DNA of 64,000 bases, from contig NZ_JADBEK010000001.1 in assembly GCF_014873145.1 (NCBI RefSeq), forward strand, positions 4,774,001 to 4,838,000, given 5' to 3'. The notes under the pieces were generated by a model. The model was not told where the DNA came from. It saw nothing but the letters and a program-made list of their open reading frames with translations, and searched no databases. Positions 55,646-64,000 of the stretch are shown piece after piece. Origin of the DNA: Nonomuraea angiospora (GTDB taxonomy: Bacteria; Actinomycetota; Actinomycetes; Streptosporangiales; Streptosporangiaceae). Each line of letters starts with the position of its first letter. Within the stretch, counting starts at the first letter, position 1. Position numbers and translations under genes: made by a program.

Positions 55646-56629
55646 CTACGTGGTAGGCGATTGCGTAAACTTTCTGCAGATCGTGGAGCTTACGCCGTTA
55701 AGCACGTTATGCACCTTGCGGCCCCCGATTGCGGCGGTGAGGTTGTCCAGAGTCGCCGTGAGCAGACGGCCGGTGGCCTCGGGCGTGACGCCCGCGACGT
55801 GCGGCGACAGCAGGACATTCGGGAGGCCCCGCAGCGGGTCGTCCGCCGGCAGGGGCTCCACGTCGAACACGTCGAGCGCCGCGCCGCCCAGATGCCCCTC
55901 GCGCAGGGCCGTGACGAGCGCCCGCTGGTCCACGACGCCGCCCCGCGCGGCGTTGACGAGCAGCGCGCCCTGCTTCATGCGGCCGGGGTCGACGAGGCCG
56001 CGGGTCTCTTCGGACAGCGCGATCACCACGACGAGCACGTCGCTGGAGGAGATCAGCTCCGGCAGGTCCGCGAAGCCGGGGTCCTCGCGGGGCGTGCGGG
56101 TCCAGTAGGAGACGTGGCAGCCGAGGGCGCGGAACATCTCCGCGCAGGACGCGCCGATCGGCCCGTACCCGACGATGCCGACGCGGCGCCCGCGCAGCTC
56201 GTACGGCTGCAGGCCCTGCTGCGGCCACTCACCCGCGCGTACGGCGGCGTCGGCCGCGGCCAGCTTGCGCGACAGCGAGAGCGTGGCCGCCAGGCACCAC
56301 TCCGAGACCGCCACCGCGCTGACGCCCGGCGTGTTGGCCAGCGGCACCCCGACCGCCGCCAGGGCGTCGAGGTCGTGGCCGTCCACGCCCACGGACGGCT
56401 GCTGCACGAACGCCAGCAGGGGCGCGGCCTTGACCGCCTCGGCGTCCATCGCGAGCGTGCCCGTCCAGTCGCCGAGCACGATCTCCGCCTCCGGCAGCGC
56501 GGCCAGGAGCGCGTCCCTGTCGCGGGCCGCGGGCACGCGCACGGTCACCTGGTCGCCCAGCGGGGCGAGCAGGTGGCGCATGAGCTCTTCGGGGAGCGGG
56601 GGCAGAGCGAGCAGGTTCCAGGGGCTCAT
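55646..56629 (-). CDS. D-2-hydroxyacid dehydrogenase family protein
   Basis: This 327-residue NAD-dependent dehydrogenase has the Rossmann motif VGIVGYGPIGASCAEMF (residues about 148-164), catalytic Arg in LVNAARGGVVD, Glu in DVFDVEPLP and His in LLSPHVAG. Substrate is open (glyoxylate/hydroxypyruvate or a branched 2-keto acid). Its ATG overlaps the stop of the kinase gene (ATGA), so the two are coupled. It lies 17-120 bp upstream of the 10-methyl fatty acid genes on the same strand and may be cotranscribed with them. Confidence 0.88.
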   Translation of the reverse strand: MSPWNLLALPPLPEELMRHLLAPLGDQVTVRVPAARDRDALLAALPEAEIVLGDWTGTLAMDAEAVKAAPLLAFVQQPSVGVDGHDLDALAAVGVPLANTPGVSAVAVSEWCLAATLSLSRKLAAADAAVRAGEWPQQGLQPYELRGRRVGIVGYGPIGASCAEMFRALGCHVSYWTRTPREDPGFADLPELISSSDVLVVVIALSEETRGLVDPGRMKQGALLVNAARGGVVDQRALVTALREGHLGGAALDVFDVEPLPADDPLRGLPNVLLSPHVAGVTPEATGRLLTATLDNLTAAIGGRKVHNVLNGVSSTICRKFTQSPTT

Positions 56630-58167
56630 GCCCCCACAGTAAAGCTGCTGATCACCTGCCGCATCAGTTGCCTGTTACGCGTCCACTGGGCCTCGTTGAC
56701 CGTCCAGGACAGGATGTACGCCGTGTCGCCGATCGCGACGGCCCGGCGCACCTCGTGGTACCGGGTGCCCGGCGTGGCCCACGGGGTGTCGCCCCCGGTG
56801 CCCGCGGTCCAGGAGAACTCCCACTCCACGGCCTTCGTGCCCTGGTGCACGACGACCCTGCGGCCGCGGTTGACGACGTTCTGGGCGTTCTGCGTGACGG
56901 TCTCCTGCGCGTCGCGCAGGAGCTGGTACGGGTCGACGGAGGAGTAGACGGCCTCCACCCCGAGATGCGCGTTCCGGTCCTGGCGCGTCCACTCGGTGTA
57001 GGCCTCCTTGAGGGCGCCGCGCCAGCCGGTGGGCCGCATGATGGACCAGCCGGCACGCGACTTCCACGCGCGCACGACCGGGACTGCCCTCGTCACGCTG
57101 GGCGTCGGGGTGGGCGTCGCGCTCGGCTCCGGCGTGTCCGTGGCCGCCGGTGTGAGCGGGCGGGTCGCGGCGGCGGGCTGAGCGGTCTGCCGCGGGGCCC
57201 CCTCCGCCGGGGACGCGAGCTTGAAGTACGCCACCGAGCCGCCCGCGATCACCAGGACCGCCGCCGCGGCCGCCGCGAGCACGGCACGGCCCCGGCCGCC
57301 GCCGCCCGGTTTGCGCTCCGGCACGTCCCGGTCGTCGCTCGCGGGCTTGGCCTGGAGGATGGCCTGGAGCAGCCGATCGGCCTCCGCGGCGTCGACCCGC
57401 TGCTCCGGCTCCTTCTGCAGCAGCCCGCGCAGGATCGGGTGCATGATCGGCGGGATCCTGCGGTAGTCGGGCTCCTCGTTGAGCAGCGCGTTGAGCGTCG
57501 CCATGGGGTCGCCCCGCTCGAACGGCGAGCGGCCCACCATGCACGCGTACAGGGTGGCGCCGAGCGACCACAGGTCTGAGGGCGGTCCCGCGTGCTCGGC
57601 GCGCACCCGCTCGGGAGCCAGGAAGCTCGGCGAGCCCGTGACCATGCCGGTCTTGGTGAGCGACGCGTCGCCCTCGGCGGTGGCGATGCCGAAGTCCATG
57701 AGCACGACCCGGCCGTCCTCGGCCATCAGGATGTTGCTCGGCTTGACGTCGCGGTGCAGGATGCCCACCTCGTGGGCGGACCGCAGCGCGGACAGCACCT
57801 GCCGGCCCAGCTCGGCCGCCTCCCGCACCGGGAGCGCGCCGGAGGTGAGCACGACCTCCTCCACCGTCGGATGGCGCAGCAGCTCCATCACGATCCACGG
57901 ACGGCCGCCCTCCTCGACGACGTCGTAGATCGCGACGACGGACGGATGGCTCAGCTTGGCCGCGGTGCGGGCCTCACGGGCGGTCCTTAAAAGCTGGCGC
58001 TCCTGCTCGCCCGGCGACAGCCCGTCGGGCAGCAGCACCTCCTTTATGGCGACCTGCCGGTTGAGCAGGGTGTCCTGCCCCTCCCAGACGACGCCCATGC
58101 CCCCGCGGCCCAGTTCGCGTACTAACTGGTAGCGTCCCGCGATGAGCCGGTTGCTATCCGAAACCAT
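56626..58167 (-). CDS. Transmembrane Ser/Thr protein kinase (PknB-like)
   Basis: This 513-residue Hanks-type kinase has the glycine loop ELGRGGMGVVWEG, VAIKEVLLP (Lys), catalytic LHRDVKPSNILM, DFG in VVLMDFGIAT and the activation segment TGMVTGSPSFLAPERV. A single membrane span (AVLAAAAAAVLVIAGGSVAY) lies near residue 300, then a Pro/Thr stalk and an extracytoplasmic domain of about 130 residues (GWSIMRPTGWRGALKEAYTE to VISSFTVGA), unlike PASTA repeats. It is coupled to the 2-hydroxyacid dehydrogenase gene. Substrates unknown. Confidence 0.92.
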   Translation of the reverse strand: MVSDSNRLIAGRYQLVRELGRGGMGVVWEGQDTLLNRQVAIKEVLLPDGLSPGEQERQLLRTAREARTAAKLSHPSVVAIYDVVEEGGRPWIVMELLRHPTVEEVVLTSGALPVREAAELGRQVLSALRSAHEVGILHRDVKPSNILMAEDGRVVLMDFGIATAEGDASLTKTGMVTGSPSFLAPERVRAEHAGPPSDLWSLGATLYACMVGRSPFERGDPMATLNALLNEEPDYRRIPPIMHPILRGLLQKEPEQRVDAAEADRLLQAILQAKPASDDRDVPERKPGGGGRGRAVLAAAAAAVLVIAGGSVAYFKLASPAEGAPRQTAQPAAATRPLTPAATDTPEPSATPTPTPSVTRAVPVVRAWKSRAGWSIMRPTGWRGALKEAYTEWTRQDRNAHLGVEAVYSSVDPYQLLRDAQETVTQNAQNVVNRGRRVVVHQGTKAVEWEFSWTAGTGGDTPWATPGTRYHEVRRAVAIGDTAYILSWTVNEAQWTRNRQLMRQVISSFTVGA

Positions 58168-58285
58168 GTCCTACCCCTGTTGACCACCCGAACACAGTGG
58201 GCAAGTTTCCCATACCTCCCACCTCTTCGCCGGAAGTCGCGAAGGCCGCTTGCGATAGATCACCGAAGGTTGTTCTACTGGGGAG

Positions 58286-59407
58286 ATGCCTGACGTTCGC
58301 AGCGGCCCGCTCGCCGGGGTACGCGTACTGGAGCTGGCAGGGCTCGCACCTGGGCCGTTCGCCGGGATGATGCTGTCCGACCACGGCGCCGAGGTGCTGC
58401 GCGTGGACCGCGTCAAGGCGGTCTCCGACCGGCCGCGCGGCGATGTCATGGATCGCGGCAAGCGCACGATCGGGCTGGACCTGAAGTCCCCCGAGGGCGT
58501 GGCCGCGTTCAAGGAGCTGGCGCGGCACGCCGACGTCGTGATCGAGGTGTTCCGCCCGGGGGTGGCCGAGCGGCTCGGCATCGGCCCCGGCGACCTCCAC
58601 GCGGTGAACGAGCGCCTGATCTACGGCCGGATGACCGGCTGGGGCCAGGACGGGCCGCTCGCGCCCACCGCCGGCCACGACATCGACTACGTGGCCATCT
58701 CCGGCGTGCTGTCGATGCTGGGGCGCGAGGGCGGCCCGCCGACCCCGCCGATCAACATCCTCGGCGACTTCGCCGGCGGCGGGCTGATGCTGGCGTACGG
58801 GGTGCTGCTGGCCCTGTTCGAACGCGAGCGCACCGGCAAGGGGCGGGTGATCGACGCGGCCATGGTGGACGGGGCGGCGATCCTGTTCTCGATGTTCTAC
58901 CAGGCGGCGCAGAGCGGCTACTGGGGGCCGCGCGGCACCAACCTGCTCGACACCGGCGCCCCGCAGTACGACACGTACGAGACGGCCGACGGCGAGTTCG
59001 TGGCCGTGGGCTCGCTGGAGCCGCAGTTCTGGGATGCGATGGTGGGCCTGATGGAGCTGGCCGACCTGCCCGACAGGAACGACAGGGCGCAGTGGCCCGC
59101 GCTGAAGGCCCGCCTGGCCGAGGAGTTCAGGAAGCGCACGCGGGCCGAGTGGGAGGCGCTCTTCGAGGGCTCGGACGCGTGCGTCTCGCCGGTCCTGTCC
59201 ATGGCCGAGGCCCCCCACCACCCGCACAACGCCGCCCGCGGCTCCTTCGTCGAGGTCGGCGGCGTCACCCAGCCGATGCCCGCGCCCCGCCTGCTCGGCG
59301 CGCCCCGGCCGGACCTCTCCCCCGCCACCCGCCTCACCGACCTTTCGGAGTGGGGGCTGTCTCAGGAGGAAGCGGACAAACTCCGCGGCCAGGGCGTGCT
59401 CGCGTAG
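58286..59407 (+). CDS. CaiB/BaiF CoA-transferase family, alpha-methylacyl-CoA racemase-like
   Basis: This 373-residue protein carries the class III CoA-transferase fold (VRVLELAGLAPGPFAGMMLSD, VEVFRPGVAERLG-like IEVFRPGVAERLGIG). GHDIDYVAISG and NILGDFAGGG match the His and Asp region of alpha-methylacyl-CoA racemase, which flips 2-methyl acyl-CoA so that branched fatty acids or sterol side chains can be beta-oxidised. Transferase activity is an alternative. ATG after GGGGAG. Its last 46 bp overlap the convergent monooxygenase gene. Confidence 0.87.
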   Translation: MPDVRSGPLAGVRVLELAGLAPGPFAGMMLSDHGAEVLRVDRVKAVSDRPRGDVMDRGKRTIGLDLKSPEGVAAFKELARHADVVIEVFRPGVAERLGIGPGDLHAVNERLIYGRMTGWGQDGPLAPTAGHDIDYVAISGVLSMLGREGGPPTPPINILGDFAGGGLMLAYGVLLALFERERTGKGRVIDAAMVDGAAILFSMFYQAAQSGYWGPRGTNLLDTGAPQYDTYETADGEFVAVGSLEPQFWDAMVGLMELADLPDRNDRAQWPALKARLAEEFRKRTRAEWEALFEGSDACVSPVLSMAEAPHHPHNAARGSFVEVGGVTQPMPAPRLLGAPRPDLSPATRLTDLSEWGLSQEEADKLRGQGVLA

Positions 59408-60609
59408 TCCTTCAGCACGATCGAGTCGTGCAGCCGCACGCCCTTGCTGCTGATCTTGGCGGCCGCCGTGGTGAGCGCGACCGGCAGGTGGTTGATCAGG
59501 CGCACCGTCGCGGCCAGCGCCCAGAGGTCGAACCGGCCGCCGGGGACGATCTTCTTGGCCGCGTTGACGGCGAACGTCCGGCTGCGGCGCACGTACTCGC
59601 CGATCTCGGCCTCGTAGGCGGGGAAGGCCCGCGTGTGGTCGCCGCCGTGGGCCGCGAGCTCGCCCGCCAGGATGTACGCCCCGACGACCGCCAGGCTCGT
59701 GCTCCCGCCGACGGCGGGACCGGGGCAGTACCCGGCGTCGCCCACGAGCGTCACCCGGCCGCGTGACCAGGTGTCCATGCGGAGCTGCGTGATCGAGTCG
59801 AAGTAGAAGGCGGGCGTGCGGTCCAGCTCCGCCAGCAGCCGCGGCACCTCCCAGCCCATCCCCTCGAAGTGCTCGCGCAGCAGCTCCTTCTGCCGGGGGA
59901 CGTCGCGGTGGTGGTAGTCGAGCTGCCGTGGCGTCCTGAACAGGAACAGCGCCCGTGCCTCGCCCGTGTCCACGGTACCGACCCCGGCCATCCGGCCCGC
60001 CCCCGCGATGACCTCCGTCCGGCCGTCGATCGCGAGGTGGGCGGGCACCGAGGCGACGGCCAGATAGGCGCCGATCCACGTGGCGTAGTCCGACTCGGGG
60101 CCGAAGACCAGGCGGCGGACGTTCGAGTGCAGGCCGTCGGCGCCGATGACCAGGTCGAACCTGTCCGTCCTGCCGCTGTCGAAGGTGACCTCGCCGTCGC
60201 CGTCGCCGTCGCCATCGTCGGAGATCGAGGCGATGGAGTCGCCGAAGACGTAGTCGACGTCGTGCCTGGTGGCGTCGTAGATGATCTCGCTCAGGTCGTC
60301 GCGCATGATCTCGACGTGCCGGTCGGAGACGGCGCTCATCACGCGGCGCAGCTCCAGCTCGATGGGCCGCGACCGGCCCTCCCGGTGCATCGTGAGCCGC
60401 TCGATGCCGGTCTTCTTCGCCATGACCTGCTCCAGCAGGCCCATCTTCTCGACGATGTCCATCGCCGGCCTGAACAGGTCGACGGCGTGGCCGCCGGTCT
60501 TCCTGAGCGCCGGGGCCCGTTCCACGACGGTGACGGTGAAGCCGTGCCTGGTGAGCCAGTACGCGAGCGCCGGACCCGCGACGCTCGCTCCCGAGATGAG
60601 GATCCGCAT
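59362..60609 (-). CDS. FAD-dependent monooxygenase (PHBH/TetX-like)
   Basis: This 415-residue aromatic hydroxylase-type flavoprotein has FAD motif ILISGASVAGPALAYWLTRHG at the N-terminus, the DG motif DLVIGADGLHSNVRRLVF, and GD motif VTLVGDAGYCPGPAVGGSTS. An odd run of Asp-Gly repeats (DDGDGDGDGE) lies near residue 140, encoded by a short microsatellite. Members hydroxylate aromatics or inactivate drugs such as tetracycline or rifampicin; the substrate is unknown. AAGGGGG precedes the ATG. It is controlled by the divergent TetR gene. Confidence 0.87.
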   Translation of the reverse strand: MRILISGASVAGPALAYWLTRHGFTVTVVERAPALRKTGGHAVDLFRPAMDIVEKMGLLEQVMAKKTGIERLTMHREGRSRPIELELRRVMSAVSDRHVEIMRDDLSEIIYDATRHDVDYVFGDSIASISDDGDGDGDGEVTFDSGRTDRFDLVIGADGLHSNVRRLVFGPESDYATWIGAYLAVASVPAHLAIDGRTEVIAGAGRMAGVGTVDTGEARALFLFRTPRQLDYHHRDVPRQKELLREHFEGMGWEVPRLLAELDRTPAFYFDSITQLRMDTWSRGRVTLVGDAGYCPGPAVGGSTSLAVVGAYILAGELAAHGGDHTRAFPAYEAEIGEYVRRSRTFAVNAAKKIVPGGRFDLWALAATVRLINHLPVALTTAAAKISSKGVRLHDSIVLKDYASTPWPRSLSASS

Positions 60610-60618
60610 GACCGCCCC

Positions 60619-60672
60619 CTTACTTAACGGTTGGTAAGTGCCAGGCTAGCAGCTTACTTAACGATAGGTAAG
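60619..60672. promoter_or_regulatory. Two copies of a TetR operator between monooxygenase and tetR
   Basis: CTTACTTAACGGTTGGTAAG (60619-60638) and CTTACTTAACGATAGGTAAG (60653-60672) agree at 17 of 20 bases and have CTTAC/GTAAG arms. The first lies just downstream of the monooxygenase -10 (TAGCCT, 60643-60648, minus strand); the second lies just upstream of the tetR -10. One repressor can thus close both promoters. Confidence 0.85.
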
Positions 60673-60687
60673 GGGTATTCTTCAGCC

Positions 60688-61206
60688 ATGCCCAGTGACA
60701 CGAGGACGCGCATCCAGGAGGTGGCCCGCGAGCTGTTCGTCTCCCAGGGCGTTCAGAACACGAGCCTGCGCCAGATCTCAGACCGGCTGGGCATCACCAA
60801 GCCCGCGCTCTACTACCACTTCGCCTCGCGCGACGACCTCGTACGCAGCATCGTGCAGCCGATGGTGGACGACATCGAGCGGTTCGTCGCGACGCGCCGG
60901 CCCGGCGACGCCCGGCAGCTGCTCGACGACTACTTCGAGCTGATCTGGCGGCACCGCGAGGTGACCATGATGATGGTGCGGGAGCTGTCCGTGCTGGGCT
61001 TCCTCGACCTGGGCACCCGCATGTTCGACTGGCGGCGGCGGATCATCGCGCTGCTGCTGGGCCCGGAGCTCACACAGGCGCAGCACATCCGGGCGACGGT
61101 GGCGCTGGGCGGCATGTCCGACTGCTCGGTCGAATACGCGAACCTGCCGGTCGAGGAGGTCAAGCCGGCGGCCGTCGAGGCGGCGGCCGCCGCGCTCGGT
61201 CTCTAG
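60688..61206 (+). CDS. TetR-family transcriptional repressor
   Basis: This 172-residue protein has the N-terminal TetR HTH TRIQEVARELFVSQGVQNTSLRQISDRLGITKPALYYHFASRDDL (residues about 7-50) and a ligand-binding helical domain. The ATG at 60688 lies 6 nt after TATTCT (60676-60681), a leaderless start; an in-frame GTG or ATG upstream would fall in the operator. It should repress itself and the divergent monooxygenase until an inducer, perhaps the monooxygenase substrate, binds. Its stop overlaps the convergent GyrI-like stop in CTAG. Confidence 0.92.
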   Translation: MPSDTRTRIQEVARELFVSQGVQNTSLRQISDRLGITKPALYYHFASRDDLVRSIVQPMVDDIERFVATRRPGDARQLLDDYFELIWRHREVTMMMVRELSVLGFLDLGTRMFDWRRRIIALLLGPELTQAQHIRATVALGGMSDCSVEYANLPVEEVKPAAVEAAAAALGL

Positions 61207-61655
61207 ATGGCCAGGTAGAGGTCCACGCCGTCCGGGTGGTGGACCTCGAGGTCAGTGGTGAACGCGCGCGACGGCGTACCCCCTGACTCGGTGTGCTTCC
61301 ACACCTGCTGCCACGTGTCCACCAGGGCCTGCGGCATCGGGCCGCGTACCTCCAGCCGCATGGACGGGCCCGCCGGCACGCGCACGGCCACCATGCCCTC
61401 CGGCAGGCGCGGCACGGTGCGCACGCCGGTGCCGACGATCTGCGTGTAGGCGCCGTGGTGGTCGCTCTCGTAGTCGGTCAGCACCGCGTACAGGTTCTCG
61501 TCCACGCGACCCGGCACGTGCGCGAAGGCCCCCGGAGCACCGGCCCGCTGCCACAGCACGGGCAGCTTCGCCCGCGACGGATCCATCTCGTCCGCGTTGG
61601 TGGTGCGTACGGCGAAACCGACCACGATCAATTCACCCCGTTCGGTCACGTCCAC
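61203..61655 (-). CDS. GyrI-like effector-binding domain protein
   Basis: This protein of about 150 residues is a stand-alone small-molecule-binding domain related to the effector part of AraC/MerR activators (GyrI-like, Cass2). Blocks: ELIVVGFAVRTTNADEMDPS at the N-terminus, YAVLTDYESDHHGAYTQIVG, and the C-terminal DLEVHHPDGVDLYLAI. GTG at 61655 with GGGAGGG upstream; the frame is open to 61706. It may bind drugs or dyes; no DNA-binding part is present. Confidence 0.82.
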   Translation of the reverse strand: MDVTERGELIVVGFAVRTTNADEMDPSRAKLPVLWQRAGAPGAFAHVPGRVDENLYAVLTDYESDHHGAYTQIVGTGVRTVPRLPEGMVAVRVPAGPSMRLEVRGPMPQALVDTWQQVWKHTESGGTPSRAFTTDLEVHHPDGVDLYLAI

Positions 61656-61746
61656 AGGGCCCTCCCTCCCCCAAAGGTGTCCCGGCCGATCATAAGCCCC
61701 CGCCAAAGGCGGAAACCCCTCAATCTGCGGTCACCGCATAAGATGA

Positions 61747-63192
<1,446 letters not shown>

Positions 63193-63198
63193 CCTGTT

Positions 63199-63954
63199 TC
63201 AGCTTCTGCGCCAGCCGCCGGCGGCGTGGATGCCGCCGTCCACGTGCAGCGTCGCCCCCGTGACGAACCTGGCCAGATCGCTGGCCAGGAACACGGCCGC
63301 GCCGGCGGCCTCCTCCGGGCCGCCCAGCCGGCCGAGCGGCGGGACGCGTACCGGCTCGTAGGGCAGGGGGCGGGCCAGCATGCGCTCGCGCACGCCGGAC
63401 TCGCCCTCGGTCCGCAGGGCGTCGGGCGCGATCGCGTTCACCCGGATGCCCCGGGGAGCCAGCTCCAGGGCGAGCGTCTTCGTCAGGCTCTCCAGACCGG
63501 CCTTCATCGCCGCGTACACCGCGAACCCCGGGGCCGCCTGATGGGCCTCGCTGGAGGTCACGTTGATGATCGACGAGCCCGGCGACATCATCGGCAGCAG
63601 CCGCCTGATCATGCCGGTGACCTGGGTGAAGTTCTCCTCGACGAGGATCTGCTCGCCGCGGGGCGAGGTGTCGGCGAACGCCGCGTGGAAGGTGCCGCCC
63701 GCGTTGTTGACCAGGATGTCCACGCGGCCCCACCGCTCACGGACGGCCTGGGCGAAGATCTCCACCGCCACGGGGTCGCGTACGTCGAGCTTCATCGCCA
63801 GCTCGGCCCGCGGCTTGTCGCGGTCGCACACCGCGACATGAGCGCCGAACGCCGCGAACGTCTCCGCGATCGCCAGCCCGATGCCCCTGGCCGCCCCGGT
63901 GACCACGGCGACGCGCCCGGTGAGCAAGATCGCGTCCGGAGAAGGGGCGGTCAT
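63199..63954 (-). CDS. Short-chain dehydrogenase/reductase (SDR)
   Basis: This 251-residue classical SDR has the cofactor loop VVTGAARGIGLAIAE, DILVNNAGG, catalytic Ser in INVTSSEAHQ, and YAAMK (YxxxK). A C-terminal LGGPEEAAGAAVFLASDLARFVTGATLHVDGG is typical of 3-ketoacyl reductase-like members. The cofactor Asp in CDRDK after the second strand suggests NAD(H). The ATG lies 8 nt after TATCGT on the minus strand. It converges on guaB1 with six bases between stops. Substrate unknown. Confidence 0.92.
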   Translation of the reverse strand: MTAPSPDAILLTGRVAVVTGAARGIGLAIAETFAAFGAHVAVCDRDKPRAELAMKLDVRDPVAVEIFAQAVRERWGRVDILVNNAGGTFHAAFADTSPRGEQILVEENFTQVTGMIRRLLPMMSPGSSIINVTSSEAHQAAPGFAVYAAMKAGLESLTKTLALELAPRGIRVNAIAPDALRTEGESGVRERMLARPLPYEPVRVPPLGRLGGPEEAAGAAVFLASDLARFVTGATLHVDGGIHAAGGWRRS

Positions 63955-64000
63955 GAACGATGACGATATCCCGACCGCATAGAGTCGTCGGGTCTCATTG

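Overview
The window is very GC-rich DNA that codes on both strands. GTG and TTG starts are common, and many starts sit 6-8 nt after a TANNNT hexamer, the leaderless arrangement frequent in actinomycetes. Gene content points to a filamentous actinobacterium, most likely in or near Streptosporangiaceae/Nonomuraea. The evidence is a LexA, LysM, NrdR, NrdJ block, F420-type oxidoreductases, a SapA-like exported protein, a GuaB1-type IMP dehydrogenase relative, and a methyltransferase/reductase pair for 10-methyl fatty acids. The genus is inference. I found no tRNA, rRNA, CRISPR array, transposase or phage module.

Layout. 1-5175: dipeptide/oligopeptide ABC importer (cut permease, permease, fused double ATPase, lipoprotein). 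5217-14383: housekeeping and accessory genes (AlkZ-like glycosylase, Cys-rich protein, two MFS pumps, SapA-like protein, AhpD-like protein, a cluster of tiny ORFs, two PPOX enzymes, PrsW protease, amidohydrolase). 14542-16234: a glycerophosphodiesterase followed by a deletion scar holding two broken genes. 16452-23857: nrdJ-nrdR with paired NrdR boxes, a LysM protein with a greatly expanded low-complexity linker, and lexA with SOS boxes. 23858-27680: two genes set among long repeat-rich spacers. 27681-37255: tricorn-like protease, small membrane protein, F420 enzyme, leuS with an apparent leucine attenuator, and a Trp-Pro-rich membrane protein. 37256-45200: two related P450s, an RNA/DNA methyltransferase-like protein, an epoxide hydrolase-like protein, a GMC oxidoreductase and an acyl-CoA ligase. 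45266-52223: ATPase, SnoaL-like/MarR pair, HAD phosphatase, two phosphotransferases, YceI, and a sigma/anti-sigma operon. 52348-63954: 10-methyl fatty acid pair, 2-hydroxyacid dehydrogenase plus Ser/Thr kinase, CoA-transferase, TetR with its FAD monooxygenase, GyrI-like protein, GuaB1 and an SDR.

Working together. The P450s, GMC oxidoreductase and acyl-CoA ligase could form a route that hydroxylates a lipid or terpenoid, oxidises it further and activates it as a CoA ester; operator-like motifs of similar sequence lie before three of these genes. NrdR controls its own gene and nrdJ; LexA probably controls itself.

Most unusual features. (1) A leaderless 14-codon ORF with three consecutive Leu codons, then hairpins and a U-tract terminator, sits ahead of leuS. 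(2) Four genes have short tandem repeats that begin at or next to the stop codon, each with its own unit; in two of them the unit copies the last codons of the gene. (3) A cluster of tiny ORFs at 8999-9391 has a clear promoter and translational coupling. (4) A leaderless Phe-Phe-Phe mini-ORF followed by two strong hairpins precedes a methyltransferase gene.
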